The notes under the pieces: model-generated
Databases searched by the model: none
The model's input: the letters and a program-made list of their open reading frames with translations, nothing else
Told to the model about the DNA's origin: nothing
Program-made: the position numbers and the translations under genes
NCBI GenBank assembly: GCA_036491235.1
Contig: DASXCK010000389.1
Location: 1-13,569, forward strand
DNA length: 13,569 bases
Source: JAVDCA01 sp036491235
GTDB taxonomy: Bacteria > Pseudomonadota > Alphaproteobacteria > Rhizobiales > Xanthobacteraceae
Direction of reading: 5' to 3'
Shown here: piece by piece, positions 7,148-13,569 of the stretch
Layout: each line of letters begins with the position of its first letter
Position numbering within the stretch: the first letter of the stretch is position 1

Positions 7148-7357
7148 TCAGCGCGAGCCCTCCGCCTGGAAGTCGATCGACGACATCTGCGCCGACCAAT
7201 GCGCCGGAGCGTGATGACGCTCGGTCCACGTCGCCGACGCGTAGGCGTTTGCCGGGACCATGACGGCTTGCTCGCTGCCCTGATCGACCGCGAAGGCGGG
7301 GAAAGCGAGGCCTGAAAAGAGCGCGGCCGCGAGCGCGAGCTTGATCGTCGTGTTCAT
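7148..7357 (-). CDS. Small secreted protein of unknown function
   Basis: 69-aa protein starting at the ATG 7357-7355, which has a good ribosome site (AGGAG, 7-nt spacer). Residues 1-23 (MNTTIKLALAAALFSGLAFPAFA) are a clean Sec signal peptide with an AFA cleavage site, leaving a mature peptide of about 46 residues. It is rich in Ala, Ser, His and Trp and has no cysteine, so it is not a lipoprotein and has no disulfide. The mature part has no motif I recognise. The frame is open upstream to 7462, but that extension would place the signal peptide internally. The gene is convergent with thpR and divergent from zapE. Proteins like this occur in Bradyrhizobium relatives, usually as hypothetical; no function is proposed. 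Confidence 0.72.
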   Translation of the reverse strand: MNTTIKLALAAALFSGLAFPAFAVDQGSEQAVMVPANAYASATWTERHHAPAHWSAQMSSIDFQAEGSR

Positions 7358-7639
7358 GTCCAGTCTCCTAGCAACTGTGTGCGTTTTAGCGTTCATGGGC
7401 TCGATCGGGAGTAATCCGAAAGTATTCACCCTCGGACGGCATCGCCTTTCGAGTGCATTCATTGCCCAGTGTCGGATGATACGGATCGATCCGGCCCTGG
7501 TTTCACATTGGATGCTCGCGGGGGTGTCCGCGTTACTGCGAAAAATTCACTTGCGCGTGAGCGCGGCGTGATCCATCCAGAACCCGTCTCATGAGCCTCG
7601 CCCGAGAACGGCGCCTCAAGCCGCATCCAACCGCCGCCC

Positions 7640-8815
7640 ATGCCAGCCTCCATCAGCGCCCGATATGCCGCCCTGGTCTCGGCCGGCGAGATCGAGCGCG
7701 ACGCCGCCCAGGCGGCGCTGACGGCGCGCCTCGAGCGGCTCAACGAGCGGCTCGAGAGCCATCGACTGGCGCGAAAATCCTCCGCGCTCGGCTGGCTGTT
7801 CGCGCGGCGCGAGAAGGAGCAGGCGCCGCTCAAGGGACTCTACATTTACGGCGACGTCGGGCGCGGCAAGACCATGCTGATGGACTTGTTCTTCGCGGCG
7901 TGCACGGCACGGCGCAAGCGCCGCGCGCACTTCCACGAGTTCATGGCCGACGTGCACGATCGCATCTTTGCGTATCGGCAGAAGATCAAGGCGGGCGAGG
8001 TCGCCGACGGCGATCCGATCGCGCGCGCGGCAGCCGACATCGCTGACGAGTCGTGGGTGCTGTGCTTCGACGAGTTTCACGTCACCGACATCGCCGACGC
8101 GATGATCCTCGGGCGATTGTTCACGCGATTGTTCGAGCTCGGCGTCGTCGTAGTGGCGACCTCGAACGTCGAACCGGACGAGCTCTACCGGGATGGCCTC
8201 AACCGCGCGCTGTTCCTGCCCTTCATCGCGCTGCTGCATCGCTACATGGACGTGGTGCGGCTGGCGGCGCGCGTGGATTTTCGGCTGGAGAAGCTCACGA
8301 GCGTCAAGGTGTGGCACGTGCCGGACGACGCCGAAGCGGATCGCGCGCTCGACGAGGCGTGGCGGCGCATCGCGCTCGGCCACGCGGGCGCGCCGCTCGA
8401 CCTCATGGTCAAGGGCCACGCCGTGCATGTGCCGTGCGCCGCCATGGGCGCGGCGCGCTTCACCTTCGCGGAATTGTGCGAGCGCCCGCTCGGCGCGATC
8501 GACTACCTGCGGCTCGCGCGCGAATTCCACGCCATCGTGATCGATCACGTGCCAGTCATGGACTACGCCCAGCGCAACGAGGCCAAGCGCTTCATCGCGC
8601 TGATCGACACGCTCTACGACAACGCCGTGAAGATCGTCGCCTCCGCGGCAGCCGAGCCCGTTGATCTCTATCGCGCCGACGACGGCTACGAGGCGCTCGA
8701 GTTCCACCGCACCGCCTCGCGCCTCATCGAGATGGGCTCGCGGGATTACCTGGCGCTGCCGCACGGCCGTCGCGCCGTCGTCACCGGGTCGACCGAGGGT
8801 ATCGTGGAGACGTGA
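7640..8815 (+). CDS. zapE: Cell division protein ZapE (AFG1-like ATPase)
   Basis: 391-aa P-loop ATPase of the AFG1/ZapE family. Walker A is GDVGRGKT (71-78) and Walker B is VLCFDEF with Asp144-Glu145; HFHEFM (97-102) is a family signature, TSN (174-176) a sensor-1-like stretch, and YRDGLNR (183-189) supplies conserved arginines. In E. coli ZapE associates with the Z-ring and modulates FtsZ under low oxygen or heat; the mitochondrial homologue acts in protein quality control. The start MPASISARYAALV fits the usual family beginning, though no Shine-Dalgarno is evident before 7640. A position just before mdh-sucCD is, from memory, frequent in Hyphomicrobiales. A 7-bp hairpin follows the stop. 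Confidence 0.93.
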   Translation: MPASISARYAALVSAGEIERDAAQAALTARLERLNERLESHRLARKSSALGWLFARREKEQAPLKGLYIYGDVGRGKTMLMDLFFAACTARRKRRAHFHEFMADVHDRIFAYRQKIKAGEVADGDPIARAAADIADESWVLCFDEFHVTDIADAMILGRLFTRLFELGVVVVATSNVEPDELYRDGLNRALFLPFIALLHRYMDVVRLAARVDFRLEKLTSVKVWHVPDDAEADRALDEAWRRIALGHAGAPLDLMVKGHAVHVPCAAMGAARFTFAELCERPLGAIDYLRLAREFHAIVIDHVPVMDYAQRNEAKRFIALIDTLYDNAVKIVASAAAEPVDLYRADDGYEALEFHRTASRLIEMGSRDYLALPHGRRAVVTGSTEGIVET

Positions 8816-8824
8816 GGGCACGGT

Positions 8825-8843
8825 GCGCGCCGCGCCGGCGCGC
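8825..8843 (+). terminator. GC hairpin after zapE
   Basis: GCGCGCC (8825-8831) pairs with GGCGCGC (8837-8843) around a 5-nt loop, 10 nt after the zapE stop and upstream of the promoter candidate for mdh. There is no T-run, so it is only a candidate terminator. Confidence 0.4.
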
Positions 8844-8867
8844 CTCGGCAAATCGCCGCAATGGGGC

Positions 8868-8895
8868 TTGGCGGAATGCCGTTCTCTGGCATAAT
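8868..8895 (+). promoter_or_regulatory. Candidate housekeeping promoter for mdh-sucCD
   Basis: TTGGCG (8868-8873), 16-nt spacer and CATAAT (8890-8895) in a locally AT-richer patch, which is the only good sigma-70-like pair between zapE and mdh. It would give a leader of about 155 nt before mdh. That leader contains two small hairpins: ACCAG 8917-8921 with CTGGT 8934-8938, and GCCGCG 8951-8956 with CGCGGC 8967-8972. No known riboswitch is recognised in it. Confidence 0.4.
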
Positions 8896-9058
8896 GTATT
8901 ACACAAGACCTGACACACCAGGATGCGGACAAGCTGGTCTCTTGGACTGTGCCGCGGGCCGATGCGCGCGGCGGCGACTTGAACGGGCCTGTTGAAGGGT
9001 TTAACCACCGCGCGCGGCGCCCGTGGGGCGCATCATTATTCCGAAGGATTTCCCTCCC

Positions 9059-10024
9059 ATGGCACGTCCAAAGATCGCCCTCATCGGGTCTGGCCAGATC
9101 GGCGGCACGCTCGCGCACCTGATCGGCATCAAGGAACTCGGCGATGTGGTGATGTTCGACATCGCCGAGGGGATTCCGCAGGGCAAGTCACTCGACATTG
9201 CCGAGTCCTCGCCGGTCGATGGCTATGACGCGAACTTCACCGGCGTGAACGCCTACGAGGCGCTCGAGGGCGCCGCGGTGTGCATCGTCACGGCCGGCGT
9301 GCCACGCAAGCCGGGCATGAGCCGCGACGATCTCCTGAGCATCAATCTCAAGGTGATGGAGCAGGTCGGCACCGGCATCAAGAAATACGCGCCGAACGCT
9401 TTCGTGATCTGCATCACCAACCCGCTCGACGCCATGGTGTGGGCGCTGCAGAAGGCCTGCGGCCTGCCCAAGCCGAAGGTGGTCGGGATGGCGGGCGTGC
9501 TCGACTCGTCGCGCTTCAAGTACTTCCTCGCCGACGAGTTCAACGTCTCGGTCAAGGACGTCTCGGCGATGACGCTCGGCGGCCACGGCGACGACATGGT
9601 GCCGATCACGCGCTACTCGACGGTCGCCGGCATCCCGCTGCCGGATCTCATCAAGATGGGCTGGACCACGCAGGAGCGCATCGACGCGATCGTCGAGCGC
9701 ACCCGCAAGGGCGGCGGCGAGATCGTCAACCTGCTCAAGACCGGCTCGGCCTTCTACGCACCCGCCGCCTCCGCGATCGCGATGGCGGAGAGCTATCTCA
9801 AGGACAAGAAGCGCGTGCTGCCCTGCGCGGCCTATCTCAACGGCGAATTCGGCGTGAAGGACCTCTATGTCGGCGTGCCGGTGGTCCTCGGCGCCAAGGG
9901 CGTCGAGCGCATCGTCGAGGTCGAGCTCAACGGCGCCGAGAAGGCGATGTTCGAGAAGTCGGCCACCGCGGTGCGCGGGCTGGTCGAGGCCTGCAAGAAG
10001 ATCGCGCCGAACCTCGGCAAGTAG
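9059..10024 (+). CDS. mdh: Malate dehydrogenase (NAD-dependent)
   Basis: 321-aa cytoplasmic enzyme oxidising malate to oxaloacetate with NAD in the TCA cycle; it belongs to the LDH-like malate dehydrogenase group. Visible: NAD-binding GSGQIGG (10-16) and Asp34 at the end of strand 2; substrate arginines Arg83 and Arg89 in PRKPGMSRDD and Arg152; Asn121 in TNPLD; and the catalytic pair Asp149 and His176 in GGHGDDMV. Arg83 at the specificity position argues for malate rather than lactate. The start at 9059 follows AAGGAT with a good spacing and puts the Rossmann motif at the usual distance; an in-frame ATG at 9023 is rejected. First gene of the mdh-sucC-sucD block. Confidence 0.97.
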   Translation: MARPKIALIGSGQIGGTLAHLIGIKELGDVVMFDIAEGIPQGKSLDIAESSPVDGYDANFTGVNAYEALEGAAVCIVTAGVPRKPGMSRDDLLSINLKVMEQVGTGIKKYAPNAFVICITNPLDAMVWALQKACGLPKPKVVGMAGVLDSSRFKYFLADEFNVSVKDVSAMTLGGHGDDMVPITRYSTVAGIPLPDLIKMGWTTQERIDAIVERTRKGGGEIVNLLKTGSAFYAPAASAIAMAESYLKDKKRVLPCAAYLNGEFGVKDLYVGVPVVLGAKGVERIVEVELNGAEKAMFEKSATAVRGLVEACKKIAPNLGK

Positions 10025-10035
10025 ACTTACCCTTC

Positions 10036-10061
10036 CGCCGGCGGCTTTCTCTACGCCGGCG
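10036..10061 (+). other. Hairpin in the mdh-sucC spacer
   Basis: CGCCGGCG occurs twice (10036-10043 and 10054-10061); being self-complementary, the copies form an 8-bp stem with a 10-nt pyrimidine-rich loop. It lies in the 68-nt spacer between mdh and sucC and may protect the mdh transcript end or set unequal expression of the two genes. Confidence 0.4.
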
Positions 10062-10092
10062 CCAACGGCCAACCCCGGCTGGGAACGATCGC

Positions 10093-11259
<1,167 letters not shown>

Positions 11260-11598
11260 ATGACGGCGTTCACCCGCATCTATCTGTCACTGTATCCGTG
11301 GATCGGATTTGCGCCGCTCCTCATCACGTTTCCCGTGATACTGGCGACGTTGCGCCTCGCGCGGCATCGCTGGGTCGTGCACACGCTGACGTTCATCGCG
11401 TTGCTCGCGACTTTCCCGCTGTACGTCTGGATCCAGGGCATCCTCGATCCGACGACGACGCAATACACCACGCCCGCGGATGGCTTCGTGCTGGTCCTCT
11501 ACGTATTCTGCCTGGTGCCAAGCCTCATCGTCTATTCGGCCTACGCCTGGTTTACGCGCCGCAGGGCGCAGACCGTCCAATTCCAATCGGCGAGCTAG
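11260..11598 (+). CDS. Small three-helix membrane protein between sucC and sucD
   Basis: 112-aa protein whose ATG directly follows the sucC stop; AAAGG inside the end of sucC supplies its ribosome site (8-nt spacer). Hydrophobic segments lie near 12-32, 38-60 and 74-96, joined by a basic loop (RLARHR) and a polar loop (DPTTTQYTTPADG, 63-75), with a basic tail TRRRAQ. By the positive-inside rule the C-terminus is probably cytoplasmic. No family is recognised. sucC and sucD are normally adjacent, so this gene interrupts the pair. Its base composition looks more AT-rich than its neighbours (more TAT, TTT, TCA and one ATA codon). A role in succinyl-CoA synthetase is not suggested by the sequence; co-transcription is likely. 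Confidence 0.8.
   Translation: MTAFTRIYLSLYPWIGFAPLLITFPVILATLRLARHRWVVHTLTFIALLATFPLYVWIQGILDPTTTQYTTPADGFVLVLYVFCLVPSLIVYSAYAWFTRRRAQTVQFQSAS
11589..11598 (+). repeat. Right copy of a 10-bp direct repeat flanking the sucC/sucD insert
   Basis: Second GGCGAGCTAG, ending with the stop of the inserted ORF. Together with the GG that follows, it forms the TAGGG ribosome site of sucD. Confidence 0.6.
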
Positions 11599-11607
11599 GG
11601 TTCACGC

Positions 11608-12492
11608 ATGTCGGTGCTGATCGATAAGAACACCAAGGTCATCTGCCAGGGTTTTACCGGCAAGAACGGCACCTTCCATTCGGAGGCCGCGATCGCGTAC
11701 GGCACCAAGATGGTCGGCGGCACGTCGCCGGGCAAAGGCGGCTCGACCCACCTCAACCTGCCGGTGTTCGACACCGTCGCGGAAGCGAAGGAGAAGACCG
11801 GCGCCGACGCCAGCGTGATCTATGTGCCGCCGGCCGGCGCGGGCGACGCGATCGCCGAGGCGATCCAGGCCGAGATCCCGCTCATCGTCTGCATCACCGA
11901 GGGCATCCCGGTGGAAGACATGGTCAAGGTCAAGCGCGCGCTCTCCGGCTCCAAGTCGCGCCTGATCGGGCCGAACTGCCCGGGAGTGATGACGGCGGGC
12001 GAGTGCAAGATCGGCATCATGCCGGGCAACATCTTCAAGCGCGGCTCGGTCGGCATCGTGTCGCGCTCCGGCACGCTCACCTATGAGGCCGTCTTTCAGA
12101 CGACGCGCGAGAATCTCGGCCAGACCACCGCGGTCGGCATCGGCGGCGATCCCGTCAAGGGCACCGAGTTCATCGACGTGCTGGAGATGTTCCTCGCCGA
12201 TCCGACCACGAAGTCGATCGTCATGATCGGCGAGATCGGCGGCGCCGCCGAGGAGGACGCCGCCCAGTTCCTCAAGGACGAGGCCAAGCGCGGGCGCAAA
12301 AAGCCGATGGTCGGTTTCATCGCCGGCCGCACCGCCCCGCCCGGACGTCGCATGGGGCATGCCGGTGCGATCATCGCGGGCGGAAAGGGCGACGCCGAGT
12401 CGAAGATTGCCGCCATGGAGTCGGTCGGGATCAAGGTTTCACCGTCGCCGGCGCGGCTCGGCAAGACCCTGGTCGAGGTACTGAAGGGGTGA
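11608..12492 (+). CDS. sucD: Succinyl-CoA synthetase alpha subunit (ADP-forming)
   Basis: 294-aa partner of SucC; it binds CoA and carries the phosphohistidine intermediate. The start MSVLIDKNTKVICQGFTGK is typical. GFTGKNGTFHSE (15-26) belongs to the Rossmann CoA-binding fold, GPNCPG (121-126) is a family signature, and the active-site histidine is His251 in RRMGHAGAII. AGGG lies just upstream of the ATG and overlaps the stop of the inserted ORF 9 nt earlier, so translation is likely coupled to it. A repeat with terminator potential follows the stop within a few bases. Confidence 0.97.
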   Translation: MSVLIDKNTKVICQGFTGKNGTFHSEAAIAYGTKMVGGTSPGKGGSTHLNLPVFDTVAEAKEKTGADASVIYVPPAGAGDAIAEAIQAEIPLIVCITEGIPVEDMVKVKRALSGSKSRLIGPNCPGVMTAGECKIGIMPGNIFKRGSVGIVSRSGTLTYEAVFQTTRENLGQTTAVGIGGDPVKGTEFIDVLEMFLADPTTKSIVMIGEIGGAAEEDAAQFLKDEAKRGRKKPMVGFIAGRTAPPGRRMGHAGAIIAGGKGDAESKIAAMESVGIKVSPSPARLGKTLVEVLKG

Positions 12493-12494
12493 GC

Positions 12495-12620
12495 CTCTTC
12501 CTTCTCCCCGCAGGGGAGAGGGTGGCGAGCGCCAGCGAACCGGGTGATGGCGCTCGGCGTTTTCAAATCCGGCGCATGGAGCCCTCACCCCGACCCTCGC
12601 ACCTACGGGGAGAGGGAGAG
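12495..12620. repeat. Large palindromic intergenic repeat (CTCCCC/GGGGAG type)
   Basis: The left arm (12495-12510, containing CTTCTCCCCG) pairs with the right arm (12606-12620, ACGGGGAGAGGGAGA) across about 95 nt. The left arm also has its own hairpin, CTCCCC-GCA-GGGGAG (12504-12518). The inner text, GAGCCCTCACCCCGACCCTC (12579-12597 region), strongly resembles a dispersed alphaproteobacterial intergenic repeat known to me from Bradyrhizobium-type genomes. It starts right after the sucD stop and probably acts as its terminator. Confidence 0.6.
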
Positions 12621-12648
12621 CCGGCGCAGTGCCGGCCGCGACTATAAT

Positions 12649-12677
12649 TTGAACGCAAATTCAATCATTTCGTTATT
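12649..12677 (+). promoter_or_regulatory. Candidate promoter for sucA (odhA)
   Basis: TTGAAC (12649-12654), 17-nt spacer and GTTATT (12672-12677), in a distinctly AT-rich patch (12643-12680) within GC-rich surroundings. A perfect TATAAT at 12643-12648 is also present but lacks any -35 at the right distance. Either would initiate the sucA transcript with a leader of roughly 145-180 nt. Confidence 0.4.
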
Positions 12678-12721
12678 TTCAGGTCACACAAGCAATTTAG
12701 CCGATTGTTCGGGGCGTTAGG

Positions 12722-12811
12722 CCGCCTTACATGAATGGCGGACTAGATTCGCCCGACCGGGCCGGGCGTTTCACGGTCATTTTTTGTTTGCCAATCAGGG
12801 GCGCTTCGCCC
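12722..12811 (+). promoter_or_regulatory. Structured sucA leader with possible attenuator
   Basis: Hairpins in order: CCGCC/GGCGG (12722-12726 with 12737-12741); GCCCG/CGGGC (12751-12755 with 12763-12767); an alternative GACCG/CGGTC (12755-12759 with 12774-12778), exclusive with the previous one and followed by A and six T (12780-12785); and GGGCG/CGCCC (12799-12803 with 12807-12811) just before the ribosome site. Terminator/antiterminator behaviour is inference; the stems are short. Confidence 0.3.
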
Positions 12812-12829
12812 TTCAGCCAGGATAGCCTG

Positions 12830-13569
12830 ATGTCCCGCCAAGACGCCAACGCAGCCCTTGCCCTCACGTCATTTCTCTACGGCGGCAATGCCGCCTACAT
12901 CGAGGACCTCCACGCACGCTACGAGACCGACCCGAATGCGGTCGACGCCGAATGGCGGGAGTTCTTCGCGAGCCTCAAGGACAACGCCGCCGACGTGACC
13001 CGCGAGGCGCGCGGGCCCTCCTGGCAGCGCCGTAACTGGCCGCTGCCCGAGCGCAACGAGCTCATCTCGGCGCTCGACGGCGACTGGGCCGAGGTCGAGA
13101 AGACGGTCGGCGACAAGATCAAGGCCAAGGCGCAGGTGAACGGCCACGAGGTCTCGGACCTCGAGGTGCAGCAGGCGACGCACGACTCGATCCACGCCCT
13201 GATGCTGATCCGCGCCTTCCGCATGCGCGGCCACCTGCATGCCAATCTCGACCCGCTCGGCCTCGAGCCGCCGCGCGACCAGGAGGAGCTCGACCCGCGC
13301 AGCTACGGCTTCGGCGACGGCGACCTCGATCGCCGCATCTTCCTCGACAACGTGCTCGGCCTCGGTTTCGGCACCGTGCGCGAGATCGTCGCTATCCTGC
13401 GGCGCACTTACTGCCAGACGCTGGGCGTCGAGTTCATGCACATCTCCGATCCGGCGCAGAAGGCGTGGATCCAGGAGCGCATCGAGGGACCGCACAAGGA
13501 GATCAGCTTCACCCGCGAGGGCAAGCGCGCGATCCTCAACAAGCTGGTCGAGGCCGAGGGCTTCGAGAA
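12830..13569 (+). CDS. sucA: 2-oxoglutarate dehydrogenase E1 component, N-terminal part
   Basis: The first 246 codons of the thiamine-diphosphate-dependent E1 subunit, which decarboxylates 2-oxoglutarate and passes succinyl groups to E2 (SucB); the gene runs off the right edge. The ATG at 12830 follows AGGA with a 7-nt spacer. The N-terminus has the E1o signature FLYGGNAAYIEDLHARYETDP then VDAEWREFF, characteristic of the N-terminal E2-binding helix. Further on are ALMLIRAFRMRGHLHANLDPL, YCQTLGVEFMHISDP, and the W-x-Q-E-R-I-E motif, all typical. The thiamine-diphosphate site lies beyond the window. It is separated from sucD by about 340 nt with its own promoter candidate, so it may be transcribed independently. 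Confidence 0.95.
   Translation, partial: MSRQDANAALALTSFLYGGNAAYIEDLHARYETDPNAVDAEWREFFASLKDNAADVTREARGPSWQRRNWPLPERNELISALDGDWAEVEKTVGDKIKAKAQVNGHEVSDLEVQQATHDSIHALMLIRAFRMRGHLHANLDPLGLEPPRDQEELDPRSYGFGDGDLDRRIFLDNVLGLGFGTVREIVAILRRTYCQTLGVEFMHISDPAQKAWIQERIEGPHKEISFTREGKRAILNKLVEAEGFE

Noticed and set aside
7616..9118. Open frame of 500 codons on the minus strand opposite zapE
   Set aside because: Shadow of the zapE coding sequence in GC-rich DNA; low-complexity Arg/Asp/Glu/Val composition, while zapE has all ATPase motifs.
9280..10092. In-frame upstream extension of sucC through mdh
   Set aside because: The extra residues are an out-of-frame reading of mdh; SucC starts at MNIHEYQAK with the standard 388-aa length.
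12643..12648. Perfect TATAAT before sucA
   Set aside because: The position 17 nt upstream is GCCGGC, not a -35. It is kept only as an alternative to the TTGAAC/GTTATT pair.

Overview
The window is GC-rich chromosomal DNA. Its gene content, gene order and intergenic repeats point to an alphaproteobacterium of the order Hyphomicrobiales, in the Bradyrhizobium/Pseudolabrys/Rhodoplanes neighbourhood. The main clues are the order zapE-mdh-sucC-sucD-sucA (odhA), a tesA gene divergent from a YbbA/YbbP-type ABC transporter operon, tandem Bax inhibitor-1 genes, and two intergenic palindromes that resemble dispersed repeats of this group. Genus assignment is inference. No phage, insertion sequence, CRISPR array, tRNA or rRNA was found.

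Left part (1-5455, minus strand). Two Bax inhibitor-1/YccA family membrane proteins lie in tandem; the second is cut off by the left edge. Next comes a tight three-gene operon, read right to left: an ABC ATPase (YbbA type), an uncharacterised six-segment membrane protein, and a large FtsX-type permease (YbbP type). The first two overlap by ATGA and the third starts 4 nt after the second. The divergent neighbour tesA encodes an exported SGNH esterase, the same neighbourhood as ybbA-ybbP/tesA in Escherichia coli. The tesA/ybbA divergent region holds four copies of a short motif in alternating orientation, and the first codons of the ATPase lie inside one copy.

Middle (5692-8815). After tesA come thpR (RNA 2',3'-cyclic phosphodiesterase, plus strand), a strong 15-bp hairpin, a convergent small secreted protein of 69 aa (minus strand), and zapE (AFG1-like ATPase linked to cell division).

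Right part (9059-13569, plus strand). This is a TCA-cycle block: malate dehydrogenase, succinyl-CoA synthetase beta and alpha, and the start of the 2-oxoglutarate dehydrogenase E1 component, which runs off the right edge. Together they cover 2-oxoglutarate to succinate and malate to oxaloacetate. The oddity is a 112-aa three-helix membrane protein placed exactly between sucC and sucD and bounded by a 10-bp direct repeat that contains both stop codons. A repeat and an AT-rich promoter-like region with a possible attenuator separate sucD from sucA.

Most of the window is ordinary core genome. The items most worth a second look are the sucC/sucD insertion, the unknown membrane protein coupled to the YbbAP-type transporter, and the four-copy motif between tesA and the transporter operon.
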